From contig CM055830.1 of NCBI GenBank assembly GCA_029582265.1, forward strand, positions 25,885,619 through 25,949,618: DNA of 64,000 bases, read 5' to 3'. Each line of letters opens with the position of its first letter. Position 1 is the first letter of the stretch. The notes below the pieces were generated by a model. The model was not told where the DNA came from, searched no databases, and saw only the letters and a program-made list of their open reading frames with translations. Shown piece by piece: positions 12,489 through 23,565 of the stretch. The position numbers were made by a program, and so were the translations under genes. This DNA comes from Zoroaster sp. YZ-2022 (Eukaryota > Echinodermata > Asteroidea > Forcipulatida > Zoroasteridae).

Positions 12489-12614
12489 TAAGTGTATGCC
12501 ACTTTTAAGTGTATGCCACTTTTAAGTGTATGCCACTTTTAAGTGTATGCCACTTTTAAGTGTATGCCACTTTTAAGTTTATGCCACTTTTAAGTTTATG
12601 CTACTTTTACAGTC
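12489..12614. repeat. 18-bp tandem repeat, 7 copies
   Basis: The unit TAAGTGTATGCCACTTTT is repeated five times exactly. It is followed by two units with TTTATG in place of TGTATG, the last of them with one further change. It lies inside the hAT element. Confidence 0.95.
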
Positions 12615-13070
12615 GATGCAGTCACAGCCATCCAGGCTGCCCTGTCGGCTCCCTCAAAGGCACTACTCGTGAGTACTATTCGCGAATACTACAATGCGTA
12701 CAACTACCAGCAGTGCCTGGACAGAACAGTACAATTGGCAGCATTGCTCGCGAATAGTATTCGCAAATAGTATTCGCGAATAGTTCACGAACAGTTCACT
12801 ACCGCAATTTTTATGTTGTGTAAAGGCAATGCATTATTGCAGGTAACAGTCGCTTGCAGTCACAGCCAGCCAGCCAGCCTGACTTGTCGGCTTCCTAAAA
12901 GGCATTACTAGTTACAAACACTACAATGCTTACTCCCATGACTAGACAAAACTGTAATTGCCAGCTTAATAGGATTACTCACAAATAGTTGCGAATAGTT
13001 AGCAAACACTTCACGACCACAAGTTATGGATGGTTTGGAAGGCAATTGGTCATTATTCGCTAATAGTTGC
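12609..13070. repeat. two diverged ~237-bp tandem units
   Basis: Unit 1 starts ACAGTCGATGCAGTCACAGCC near 12609 and unit 2 starts with a related word near 12846. Shared landmarks in the same order are GTCACAGCC, TGTCGGCT, AAAGGCA, ACTACAATGC and CGAATAGTT. This is an internal duplication of the hAT element carrying its subterminal CGAATA words. Confidence 0.7.
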
Positions 13071-13183
13071 CAGGTATTCGCGCCTGCGCGATTAATCGAA
13101 TAATTCAAATACCGCGAATACGAGTACGATTAGCAACAACTATTCGCGAATATTCGAATAATCGAATTATTCGCACAGGCCTA

Positions 13184-13480
13184 ATATACAGACGCTACGG
13201 AAATCACTTCATTGTCCCAATTAATATCACCTTTTATCCATCTACCATCGTCAACTTTGTTAACATTAGAAATAATAATTCCAGAATTTTTTGAAGTGAG
13301 GATTGCAACTCCTTTTGAATGGCGAGTCCCATGATTAAAAAGTATTTGACCTTCCCACTGTCTGCTCCAAATGTCCTCATCATTGCGGTCACTATGAGTT
13401 TCTTGTAAAAATACCAAATTGAAATTACAATCTTTAAGACAATCAAAGAGCATTAATATTAATTGATGCGACTGTTAAAA
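13184..13480 (-). pseudogene. copy 2 ORF2, N-terminal endonuclease part
   Basis: The minus-strand frame 13453-13184 gives LVFLQETHSDRNDEDIWS, SKGVAILTS and GRWIKGDINW, ending at SVASVY where the hAT element is inserted. Before it, codons resembling the ATLNVNGL start are visible near 13470, followed by a small deletion or frame break. The frame resumes at 11387 after the insertion. Confidence 0.8.
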
Positions 13481-13546
13481 AAACTCATAGCAATCACAAT
13501 AAAGAGTAATAAAGACCTAACCATAAAAATCTCAGATGAAATTCAC

Positions 13547-14916
13547 TTACATCGCCTTCTGACCTCGGCCTCGTCCCCTGGGGTTTGATGTTTTCGTGCT
13601 CTCCGATGTCGGTTGGGATAGACTGCGGTTTTGATGTGCACTTTCCTGCCCCGACCTCCTATTTGGTTGTGAAGATGCCGCTCCCGATCCCTTCCTACGT
13701 CTGATGCGTTGAACCCCCCTCCGTGTATATGGCACCCAGTTATCGTTGTCGTCGCTGTCCTGATCATCAGATGGTAGGTTTTCCTGTTCCATATCTTGTG
13801 TTTGGCTTGCGTCGTCGTCATCTCTGCCCAGTTTCCTAGTGGAATCGTCTAGTTCTTCCCTTTCCTTTCTTTTGCGTGATTCTTTTACACTCTCGTCCCA
13901 GAATCCGGTTGACTTTGTTCCGGATGATGATTCCCTTCTTGTTCGTTGGCTCCCTCTCTCTTGTTTTCTCTTCCCTCTGCGTTGGTGCGAGTGCCTCATT
14001 GAAGGATTTGGTGAATTTCTCGGCTTGCTTGGTGTTCTTAGGCAGTGAGTCCTCACTTGGTTGTGGGTTGCTGGGTGCGGATACTTGGCTTTTCTTATCT
14101 CCCATGTCTTCTTGGTGGTCCTCGTGTCTGTCTTCTCTGTGACGATCTTCTTCTTTCCCGTCTTCCTCCCTGTCTTCTTTGTGTCTGTCCTCTCCTTTGT
14201 CGTCTTCCGCTAGTGTGTCCTCTTCTTTGTCGTCGTTATTCGGGTTCTCGTTGTTGTTCGTCCCTTCTGTCATCCTCCATGTCTTCGTAGTCGTCGTCTT
14301 CCTTCCCGTGATGCCAGGCCGCTCTATGGTCGCGACTGCCACAAACGAAGCATCTCCCCCTTTCCGGACATTCTCTAGCCAGGTGATCTGTTCCTTCACA
14401 GATCTTGCAGGTTTTTAGTTGACCCTTGTAGTGGACGGGTAGCGAAAACCCTCTCACTTTGATGAAGCTGGGGATGGGCTTTTTCACATTTCTTACTAGG
14501 CAGCTTCTGACACCCGTCTCCACTTTCTTGTCAAATTGGTGATACTGCCTACGAATGTTGACGACTGTTCCGTAGACATACATCATGCTGGCGATATCCG
14601 CATCAGACATTTCGTAGGGACATTTAACATACACCACTACTGTATTGAAGACGTTTGCTCTTTCGCACTGAATAAGCGCGTTGTGAATCAGTAATCCGCT
14701 CCTTGTTATGTTGATACAATCTCTCTCATTGTTGAAGGTCACGTTGTACCATCTGTTGGTCAGCTCCGCTATGCACACTATTGTGTTTACCTTGTCGAAC
14801 TCGAACTCTACTGCATTGTATACCTCTTCAGGCGCGACGGCCTTTTCAAACTGCTTTGTGCTGAATCGCACCGTGTTGGGCCTATTGAGGGCCGTACGTT
14901 GGTACATGGCTGCCAA
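13547..14916 (-). pseudogene. copy 2 ORF1 (gag-like, zinc knuckles), frameshifted
   Basis: The ATG at 14916 opens a frame to 14236. It ends in a CX2CX4HX4C zinc knuckle (CKICEGTDHLAREC) and a second CX2CX4HX4H-type motif (CFVCGSRDHRAAWH), then an acidic stretch. The reading moves to frame 14399-13836 (Glu/Asp/Lys-rich) and then 14056-13547 (Arg/Lys-rich, YTRRGVQRIRRRKGSG, stop). Together they span about 456 codons, a normal size for Tx1-group ORF1. The role in the family is RNA binding in the retrotransposition particle. At least two frameshifts break it. Confidence 0.85.
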
Positions 14917-15137
14917 TATGGCGTCGCCTTCCTCGACGCTAACAATTAAGTGTTTGGAACAAGGCCAAAAAGGCCTGAAATATACTTACAGAATTCACAG
15001 AACGGTCTTGTGGTGTCAGAAAACGGTTGAGAGAAAATATTGCAATCTTGAATATTGCAAGGCGGTCGAAAAGGCGAGATTTGTGCAGGAATTGCAGACT
15101 GGCTCAACGCAAAGCACGTCTTGTGCCCTCAAACGCT

Positions 15138-15262
15138 ATTATTGGCTGTTCCGAGAAGACTCGGAACAGCCTTTGTTTCTGTCGAGATTTTTAATTTTTT
15201 TTATTGGCTGTTCCCGAGAGACTCGGAACAGCCTTTGTTTCTGTCGAGATTTTTTATATTTT
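15138..15262. repeat. 62-bp direct repeat, each unit with a strong hairpin
   Basis: Hairpin 1 (15144-15171) pairs GGCTGTTCCGA with TCGGAACAGCC across a 6-nt loop. Hairpin 2 (15206-15233) is the same with one inserted base. Both are followed by TTTGTTTCTGTCGAGATTTTT. Two tandem copies of a short repeat are certain; function is unknown. Confidence 0.85.
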
Positions 15263-15513
15263 TTATTATTATACTTTCTTTCCAACCAAACCCCATTGAC
15301 TTAACATGTGACTTTTCTGACCACCAAATGTCCTTTGAATCATCATAAGTATATACATCATATACTATATGGAAGCTTATGCCTTGACTTAGATTTTAAA
15401 TGTAATTACACTAAAATTCTTAATTAATTAGCTTAGTTATAGTCACATGAATAATTAATTAGGCAATCTTGTAACGAGCATAGCTCAATAAGTATACACC
15501 CGGTCATCAAACT

Positions 15514-15892
15514 TTTTTCAGTTGTACATTTGTGGGGTACTGTAGATGTGCCTTTTGACCTGCAATGTCTTGTGACGTCATCATGACATCATTTATAGCG
15601 CGTTTTGTATCTGTATACAAAACACATGCACTGAAAAAGTTGATGTGACCAAGTCGCTTCCTTATTCGGCAGTAATTCTCCATATATCTTTGTACATAAT
15701 ACCCAAACAGATATGACGTGGGACTTGTTTGCGAGTCCAATTAATGACGATCTTTGTACGCAATAATAATACATAGATTCGATATAGTACTCCACACACG
15801 TTGTGTAGTCATTGCATTCCTAAATGAAATGAAAGCAGAGTGCGTCCGATTCCTTTAAGTTTCATTTTGATAATTATAATGAGTCCATTACA
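15514..15892 (+). mobile_element. possible 5' LTR of a Ty3/gypsy-like element
   Basis: The segment ends ATTACA immediately before TTGGCGACGAGGATG (15893-15907), a typical primer-binding-site sequence of metazoan LTR retrotransposons. The left boundary is a guess at a TGT start near 15514-15535. No second LTR is seen in the window, so the call rests on the primer site and the gag-like frame downstream. Confidence 0.45.
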
Positions 15893-16231
15893 TTGGCGAC
15901 GAGGATGAAAAGCGGTGAGTATTCTTTTCATATGATAGCATACATTTCTAGCAAAAAGGAAAATTGTAAAAGAGGGCCGGACATTTTCGTAACGTTAAGT
16001 CCCATTGTTTTACGTACATGTAAGTGCAGCAATATACACATCGTTAGGTTAACCAGTAGCAATATGGCAGAACAACCACTAGCACTAGCACAAGTAGCAG
16101 TGACCGTCGTAAGGACTTTGAAAACTGAACTATTCACTCACTCCGACGATCATATATCAACCGGGAAGGCTTGGGAAGATTGGTTATAGGGAATTGAGCA
16201 TGAATTCCGCTATTTTCGAATTACTAAACCG
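15893..16231 (+). pseudogene. primer-binding site and truncated gag of an LTR retroelement
   Basis: TTGGCGACGAGGATG at 15893 is the putative primer-binding site. An ATG at 16064 opens MAEQPLALAQVAVT and reaches AWEDWL before a TAG at 16187. Beyond the stop the same frame reads GIEHEFRYFRITKP, so the W..WL..IE.EFRYFRI pattern of gypsy-type gag N-termini is broken by one nonsense codon. Homology then ends near 16232 at another repeat. The remaining gag, pol and the 3' LTR are absent. Confidence 0.55.
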
Positions 16232-16371
16232 TATTTTGTAATTTGTTTTCTCAAAAAATCTTCAGTTTGTGCACAAATTAACGTTAAATAGTAAAGTACC
16301 TATTTATTTGTATGCACGCATTGGGATAGTACTGACCATCAATCCCATAAACAGAATTGGTGTAAAGATGT

Positions 16372-16610
16372 TAAAGGGACAGTATCGTCACGATCAGAGC
16401 AGACTTTCTACAAACAGGGCATGGAATCGGCGTCCTAGTTTAAGATGAACACAGTGACTAAAAATTACTGGCTCATTTATGCAGCAGCAACACGAATATG
16501 ACCTTATTATGCGAGTATTATTTTCAGTCACTGGGTTAAACTAGAACTTGAACTCTGATTCCATGTCCTGTTGATCGTGACGATAAGCCCACCTTCAAGC
16601 AATAACTTTA
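16372..16610 (+). mobile_element. inverted-repeat element (family M1), copy 1
   Basis: The left side reads ATCGTCACGATCA then CAGGGCATGGAATC and CTAGTTTAA. The right side, reversed, reads ATCGTCACGATCAACAGG, ACATGGAATC and CTAGTTTAA. Arms are about 80 bp and imperfect. A second copy in opposite orientation lies at 32850-33040. It starts near TTAA. No coding capacity is seen. Confidence 0.7.
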
Positions 16611-17186
16611 ATTAGCTGTTACGACTACCTGTTAGTCACATACAAGAAACACAATAGTGCATCTTTCTACAAGGAACACATCCTTACCTTGTTAAGATCG
16701 CCTTACAAACTTATACGAAGTCACAACACAATGTAATTTGACGGATAACTGTACAATGAGTTCACTACCCACGCAAACTATTTCTTATAGCTCTGACATA
16801 CACTTTGTCTTTCCTTTTAACACCAAACTTAACTTACAAAATTATGTATTTGTGTCTTTCCACACTAATGTACAAAAGTGTGACATTTAAGGAACATGGG
16901 ACATTGATAATAAAATGAAGTACTTTTTACTCTTAACTTTTTTCTGTGTACATTCCAAGTGCCTTGAGGATTGTGCTTTTCAAAAATTAAGACAACTTTC
17001 TAAGTAATTAAGTAATTACAATATGTTTGTAACATGGACAGACATTTATTTAGAAATTGACTAAAAGTACTAATAGAACAGATTTATTCACCCACATGTT
17101 GTCCATTTACAATCATGCTATTCCCCTAAAGATTGTTACCTGAAAAAAATCAAGACAACCCTCCTGATATTAAACAAATAACAGGG
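16611..17186. other. non-coding, nothing recognised
   Basis: No gene seen. A word around 16728 (CAATGTAATTTGACGGATAA) recurs near 32703, showing this is repeat-derived. One copy of a GTAACATGGACAGACATTT word (17029-17047) foreshadows the next element. Confidence 0.5.
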
Positions 17187-17462
17187 GATCATCTTCAAAA
17201 TATTATGTTTGTAACGTGGACAGACATTTGTCACAAATTGTCTGTCCACGTTACATACGGGGTATATTTCACATGCTAATTTCTTAAATACCCAGAAGAT
17301 GTCTTAGTTTTGGCTCATAACAATCCAAAAGGGGTTAGGGATGTAAATGAAAAAGCATTTGAGTAATTATTTAATTCTATTATCACTTTCCTGTCGATTT
17401 TCAAACAAAATGTCTGTCCATGTTACAAACATCATGTCTTAAAGATGATCCTATAATTTGTG
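17187..17462. mobile_element. ~275-bp inverted-repeat element with internal hairpin
   Basis: The left arm contains GGATCATCTTCAAAATATT then ATGTTTGTAACGTGGACAG. The right arm reversed contains GGATCATCTTTAAGACATG then ATGTTTGTAACATGGACAG. Next to the left arm, 17210-17255 forms a hairpin with a 17-bp perfect stem (TGTAACGTGGACAGACA and its complement). Four copies of the same word lie at about 17029, 17211, 17239 and 17409, the first two forward and the last two reversed. Confidence 0.65.
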
Positions 17463-18306
17463 AAGTACCAATATTATTTTCTTATTATTTGTTATGCACA
17501 ATCATTAAATGCTAAGGAATGTTCAGGAATAGATTAGGACAAAATAGTTCAAAACCATCCAATTGTCAACTTTGATCAACTGTTCCTCAATTGAGCTATG
17601 CTTACACCAGCACGACAACTTAAGCCCCTGTAGTGGCTGTCTTGTATAGCCTGTGCATTACCAGTCAACAATTCTTAATTTGGTAGTTGACAAATCTATT
17701 AAGACCTGTCCACCATAAAATAGTACCAGCAATGTCACCACATAATTTCAATTTTAAAATAAATCATAATAAACAATGCTACTTAATAACTTTATTCTCA
17801 CTATTTATCAAAAGCATTGTAATCTATACTGTACAGTATCTTTCAAATGATTGCCCACACGTTGCCCTAACCTGGGGATTTTCACACATGCAATGTCCAT
17901 TTATTGCAGTAAAGAGGGCCGGGTATTAGTTCATTTGTTAACACTTTTTAATATTCTGCCTAAAAATATGTACAGGCCTATTAGAAACGAGAATAAATGT
18001 ACATGCCCCCTGAAAGTTTTGGTTGAAGGGCGGCCTCTGTTGTCAATTTAACTCCATATGCACTGAAGAGACATACATATGGTACATACCAGTTGTCAAG
18101 ACTATTTTTGCTAAAGGTGATATATAGTCAAGATGGAGAGACGAACGGTCATAAAAGAAAATACGGAAACGAAACTACAAACTTTTTAGATTATTATCAT
18201 CAACTGAATACGTCAATTGGTACAAATACTACAATCAGTCCAGCTGGAACGTTGAAAACTATATTTAAAAAAAATTAATTCTCTTGCCACTGTGCGCGCT
18301 ACAAAT
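17463..18306. other. non-coding, nothing recognised
   Basis: No domain, RNA gene or repeat is evident. Confidence 0.5.
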
Positions 18307-18340
18307 CACCACCACCACCACCACCACCACCACCATCATC
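18307..18340. repeat. CAC trinucleotide microsatellite
   Basis: About eleven CAC/CAT units in a row, followed by a doubled TCCAATATTCAAAATAT word. Confidence 0.9.
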
Positions 18341-20612
18341 CAATATTCAAAATATATCCAATATTCAAAATATCATATCTTCAAAATGTGAAATCTTAGA
18401 GTATAAAATATTCCAAATATTTCCCCAACTATATAATTTCTAGCATATGAAAATAACACCACCACCACTACTACACATCGGGTTATAGAAAATTAGTAGA
18501 GCCACGTGTACAGTTCAAAATTTGGTGTCTTCTGCCGTTCAAATGGTGGCCCTGAATTGACAGTTGTTTAGGAGTCCGTCGAGTTGACTGCCAAAATGGT
18601 GTGGATATGTCTTCGTCGCCCAAGCCCGTTATCCTCGATCTATCAATGTAGTGAACAGTTTTTTATACCTCCACTAATTGGCCATCTACATCACATCACA
18701 AAATAAAAATAATCCAAAAATCTGATATAGGCCTATTTACATGAATGGGGGAGGCTGCATAAATTTCATAAATTTACAAGATAAATATCTTTTGCCAACC
18801 AAATTCACAATCAATCAATATAGTTAATATCATATTATTACACAGCTTGGTTCAAGGGTAAAGCACATTTTGTTCTGTTAAACTCATCTTGAAATCTCTT
18901 ATGAAATACATACTGTGGCGTTTTTTATTCGACGCCGAGGGGAACCCAAGAGACTGATCTTATGAACCAGGGACACCGACCAGCGCCTATTATCCAACAA
19001 AAATATTTATTAACCTTGCGCACGGGTGACCGGCTACCCGAACACAAGGGGGGATAATTAACGAACGGTGGACTAAGCCAAGGGGCAGTTCGTTTTGGTG
19101 GAAATGTACCACCGCCTAGGGAATGATTATACCTCAATGGAATTAAAGCAATTACCAGTAACCTCAATAAACCTCACAAGGATACAGTGTTATTACCAAA
19201 GACAGTAATTAAATGGTTTATTCTGATCAATGATTCTTTTATAAAGTCTTGTATTAAATTACAATGGCAAAGATAAGGCTAAACCTCACCTCGTTGCCTT
19301 CTTTAAATACAATTCAATAACTTTATATACACAATCCTCACAATATACCTCAGTGAGAATAACCTCGTGGTAAACCTCGTGGTAAATCTTAAAACCAGTA
19401 TACCTCAACTAGGCTAGCTCACTGCCAGCTTAGCCCTGCAACAGGTATACCTCACAACAGGTTATAATATTAACCACAATCAAGTGAAATGTTGGCAACA
19501 GATTATCTAACAGGGTTGATTACACCCGAGGATTACCATAACCCTCACAGGAACCCAGAGCGCTACAACCAATGAACCTCACCGGGTTAGCAAGCACAAA
19601 GGTAATAGGAATACAATCCAGCCGTCAATCCCACCAGAGGTGTACCGTACTATACAAACAGCATGTAATCCTCAACCCTCCTATGCTCCTCAGCCTTCCC
19701 AATAATAGGTCCAAAACTCACGCTCACTCACGTTCCCAAAACAATCCTACCCCAAACAGTCCTAAAATCTGCCTAATTGTAATAATCTACAACGAACCTC
19801 ACTGATCACGTCTGCAGTAGCTTCCTGCCTCCGCTACGCTGTACAAGACAATCGCCTTGCTGCGTCCACGCACGTATCGGCCTTCCAAATCCGCTATACC
19901 TCAGCAACAATACAACTCAGCAACAGGACAGCTTACGTTGCGACCATTCGGCATCAGCGCTCAGCAACAAGTATGCACGCGACTCTTTAGCTCTCACAGG
20001 ACCCCACGCAATGCGCGCTGCCAGCGCATGTGTGATCAGAGCCCTAAACTTACATGTAAGTCTACCACTGTTTCATCACAATACTTTATAATCCAAAGTG
20101 TATTCTTGCACTTTGAAAATTCAACAAATAATTTCTACTTACAGCTTTTCTTCATAAGATCTTGCTTATTTAATTTCTTGTTCTCCACTCTGCCCAGTTT
20201 AAAGTTCACCATTAATAGTTGGTGTTACACATAGCAAATAAATATTTTTTTGTTGCCACACAGGCAAAAACACTAAGTTTTCTTTAATTTAACTGGCCCT
20301 AATTTGAGCCCTCCTTGATAGCAGACTTGCTAAGATAACTGCACCAGCAGCTGAGTGGGGAAAACCACATGTTGCTTCGTTGCTGTCTCATGGTGATCTC
20401 TCTGAACTAAGCCCAAAACCTACATACCCCTGTCTTGCTATCAAACCTTTTAAACCATAAGAATTTATTTGCATAAACCTCTGCCTTGCTATCACAAATT
20501 CCTCACACTCTTATAAAGAAAAACTATGGCCCTCTATTGTAATCTGCATTCCAAGATCTCTGACCTGGGTAAGGATTTGTGTTCATACTGTCTATTATGT
20601 GACTTAATTGAT
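18341..20612. other. non-coding; contains a GC-richer block and repeated TATACCTCA
   Basis: 18913-19120 is GC-richer than its surroundings and may be part of an LTR or other repeat, but I cannot assign it. From 19128 to 19903 the 9-mer TATACCTCA or its 8-base core recurs at about 19129, 19344, 19399, 19446 and 19895, with many further ACCTCA words. No coding sequence is supported. Confidence 0.5.
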
Positions 20613-21262
20613 TCCGGAAGGCACTTTTTGACCTTTTGTTTAATTACTCAAACACCGTTGGGCCAATTACGCTGAAACTACATGATATCCTCAATGGAAC
20701 CTTCTAGATTGACATACTATAGTAACCTTTAACATCGAGCTCAGCAAAGGTCACCCCCGACCGTGGGAAATCTGGGCAACCAGCCAGAGCCTATTGACCG
20801 TGCACAAATCTAAGCCTATTCGTTTGTGCACAAATCTAAGCCCATTGACTTGTTTACGCATCTAATCCTTTGAAATTTCGCCGCCTAGCCAGCCTGGCTG
20901 GCCTTATCAATGTAATATATGAATAATCCTACTGTGGAATGTGTCCAGGGGACCTAGATTCATCTAACTACACAACCAACCCGTGTTTTGTATACAAATC
21001 TAAGCCCCGTTCACTTGTGTACAAATCTACATGTATATGTGTGTACAAATCTAAGTCCCCTGAGAGTCGCTGCCAAGAAAGGTCAGCTGGCTGACCTTCA
21101 CAACCCTAACTATCAATCATCCTAATGTAGGAGTGTCCAGGAGACCTCCATTCATGAATTTAGACTGTCAGTGAAGGGTTAGGAAAGGATTGGGTAGTGT
21201 ATTAGTTCGTTAGAAAACGGATCGCGTAGTGTAATTACGCGTAATTAAAAGTGCCTTCCGGA
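20613..21262. mobile_element. 650-bp inverted-repeat element with internal tandem units
   Basis: The ends are TCCGGAAGGCACTTTT (20613-20628) and its exact reverse complement (21247-21262). No frame of note lies inside. The interior holds two related units (20797-20980 and 20994-21170). Target duplication is not evident, so the superfamily is open. Confidence 0.75.
20797..21170. repeat. two ~190-bp diverged units, each with a palindrome
   Basis: Both units carry copies of TGTGTACAAATCTAAGCCC, a short hairpin, and TGTCCAGGGGACC or TGTCCAGGAGACC followed by ATTCAT. Hairpin A pairs GCCAGC with GCTGGC (20888-20902). Hairpin B pairs AGGTCAGC with GCTGACCT (21080-21097). One position differs as C-G in A and T-A in B, a compensatory change. 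Confidence 0.7.
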
Positions 21263-22563
21263 GTCTCCCCTTATTCCGCTTGTGTGATTATTAAGGGGAC
21301 GCGATCGGAGGGTTTTAACTGAAAGAACAAAAACAAACTATGTTGGCCTATACAACTAGCCCTAGCTGCTGATAAACCTAATGCAAACAATTTAAATTGA
21401 GTCTTGACTATTTACAGTATTTTACAATAACATAAATCAAGTAAATCATGACACCAGTCTATGTTTATGTCATATTATGTTACTACACATATAATCTAGA
21501 ATGGTTACTCATCAGCTGTTTATGGTTTGTTGACATGATTGATGGGTTTTAAGTCAATTAAGACAATAATATATTTAGGTTAGTAAATGTACATACAATA
21601 TCATCTAAAAGAATTGTTTGCTGGCAAAGTTGAGCAGTGACACTGACAGAAGTGACTTCAAAGTTGGGTATGTTTGTTTTTAATGTTGTTCATGTGTTGT
21701 TTGTTTACCTACCATACCATGCAGAAGTAGTAATTAGTATTATTCTATATCATGAGCTTTCTATGGGAGTTGGGAACATTGTATTTGACATGTTATAAAA
21801 ATCATGAATTATTAACCCACTGGTTACTGTCATAGAACTGTAATTTGTACGGTCACGATGATATAATAGTAGGAGTAAGAGAAAGAGAATACAAAGTTGG
21901 CAATTCCCAAATAAGTGTAAGGTTTACAACTGTGGGATGTGGGATTTATTATTTGAATGTTTTTAAGGGATGGTCTGTGGTTGGTTAAAACAGCTGATAT
22001 TTAGGCACATTTTTGAATAATTTGTTACAATATTATCTTTCACTTTCTGTAAATAAATTGTGTAATAATACATTTGTTATTTTACACATAATTAAGTATG
22101 TATTTCTAATTTGTGTTAGGTATTAGCTACATCTACAATAATGGCACAAGCAAGCCGAAAGATCTAGTGATCAGGATCCTCCACCGAGCTACTTAAGCCC
22201 CTCCTGCACCAGCATTCCAGCATTCTCCCAGAAGATGATCAAAGCATACGGATCGAAATGTTGAGTTAACCAAAGGTTCTTCTGAGAACCCTTACTACTC
22301 AAAAGAGATCATTCAATACATGGTGTCACCGCAAATGTTACTATATCTAAAGATGATGATTCACATCTGCTAGCAGAACTTGTTCAAGAGCATTAGATCT
22401 ACTGTATCATTTACAGAAACACATTTTGCCATTATGCATTATACAAGCCAAAATCTCTGCAAGGCCATGAAATATCTAGTTCATGTATAAATATATATTT
22501 CTTACCATTTTAAAAATTGGAAAATTTGCTGTTGCAAACTGCTGACCAACCTAAAGGCCCTGT
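21263..22563. other. non-coding, nothing firm
   Basis: No gene seen. Around 22226-22265 a CAGAAGATGATC...GGATCGAAATG pattern followed by the short hairpin GGTTCT-TCTG-AGAACC resembles retroelement-end sequences, but it is too degenerate to call. Confidence 0.4.
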
Positions 22564-22692
22564 AGTATATAAATGCAAAATAGTAATTACTGGCCTTCGG
22601 TCTTGAACCTAGCAAGTTCTTTCTCTGAGAAAAAAATTGCTAGGTTTTAAACATAACGGAGGCCAATAACTACTGTTTTGCATTTATACTAT
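22564..22692. mobile_element. ~130-bp foldback element
   Basis: The two halves are inverted copies. The left reads AGTATATAAATGCAAAA, then ACTGGCCTTCGGT and AACCTAGCAA. The right reversed reads AGTATAAATGCAAAA, TTGGCCTCCGTT and AAACCTAGCAA. The arms are about 60 bp and imperfect, so this is a small hairpin MITE. Confidence 0.75.
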
Positions 22693-23562
22693 TTTATTAA
22701 TTAATTCTTTTCTAGAAGAATGTTAAAAACGAACATTAATTTTATATTATTCTAGGATAAAATAAGGTTGATAAAATGAAATCTTCAGTTGCAATCCATA
22801 TAAACCCACAGGAAAACTGCGTTTTATTAATATAAATGTTACTTTTAAATGATCAGATTTTTGTTTTATTAGGCAATTTAAAGTTGACGTGCAATAGAAT
22901 GCTAAAATTTCAATAGGTAACCATAATAAAGTACTTTAAATTAACTTTTGAAGTGATGTTCTCTTTATTGCTTCCCTACCACTGTGTTTCAAACAAAATA
23001 GACTGGTGCCTACCAACGGATTCTAGTAACCTGCACAAGAGTACTGGATGCCATCCCATTTCACAAAAAACAACCTTCAGGGGCATGTACAGGGGGTTAA
23101 CAATTTCAAATAATTTTTTAAATATTTGTTTCCTTGTTCCTTATAGGTTGTTACGTATTTTGAGGGGGCAGCTAAAAATGTTCAATGAAAACGATTTTCA
23201 AACAGATTATTATGTTTGAAATAAATCGAAATCTCTTCTCTTTTGGCTTCAAAGATTTTACCAAATTACCAGGTTGAGTCTTTGGACAATATAGGAAATG
23301 AGAACAATAATGGAATGGTGCCATTGTCATGTATGATGGAAATGAGTAGATAATGCCAATTCAGGATACAAAAATAAATTATGATTAAGGTACTGGACTC
23401 AAAAGATCTTAGTCAACAGATTCCAGGTTTGTTTAAGATACTACAAAAACAATATATATATAAATTCACCCACTGAGAAATATAAGAGGGGAAATAAATC
23501 AATAACCATACTAAAACAGATCGTGCATCACAAGCCTGGTCGATCTCAAATGAGTTTTCTTC
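22693..23562. other. non-coding, nothing recognised
   Basis: AT-rich with no gene or structured repeat visible. Confidence 0.5.
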
Positions 23563-23565
23563 TAA

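Larger units (their letters stand above)
11388..13183. mobile_element. 1796-bp non-autonomous hAT-type DNA transposon
   Basis: The left end reads TAGGCCTGGGCGAATAG. The reverse complement of the right end reads TAGGCCTGTGCGAATAA, so terminal inverted repeats match at 15 of 17 bases. A perfect 8-bp duplication, ATATACAG, flanks the element at 11380-11387 and 13184-13191. Removing one copy and the element brings the L1 endonuclease codons back into frame. An 8-bp duplication is the hAT hallmark. Subterminal TTCGCGAATA words occur many times near both ends. No transposase domain is recognisable, so movement would need an enzyme in trans. Confidence 0.9.
9503..14950 (-). mobile_element. L1/Tx1-type retrotransposon copy 2, interrupted by a hAT element
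   Basis: On the minus strand this copy holds ORF1 (14916 to 13547), the endonuclease (about 13480 to 13184, then from 11387) and RT down to about 9505. There it is replaced in frame by copy 3. A 1796-bp hAT-type element occupies 11388-13183. The 5' end beyond ORF1 is not defined. The 3' third of ORF2, the 3' UTR and the tail are missing. It is inactive. Confidence 0.88.

Noticed and set aside
14045..14418. Cys/Ser/Leu-rich + strand frames
   Set aside because: They are antisense shadows of the acidic part of the L1 ORF1.
18925..20234. Frames near 18925-19167 and 19857-20234 as genes
   Set aside because: No domain, no codon pattern and stops in the neighbouring sequence. The region looks repeat-derived.
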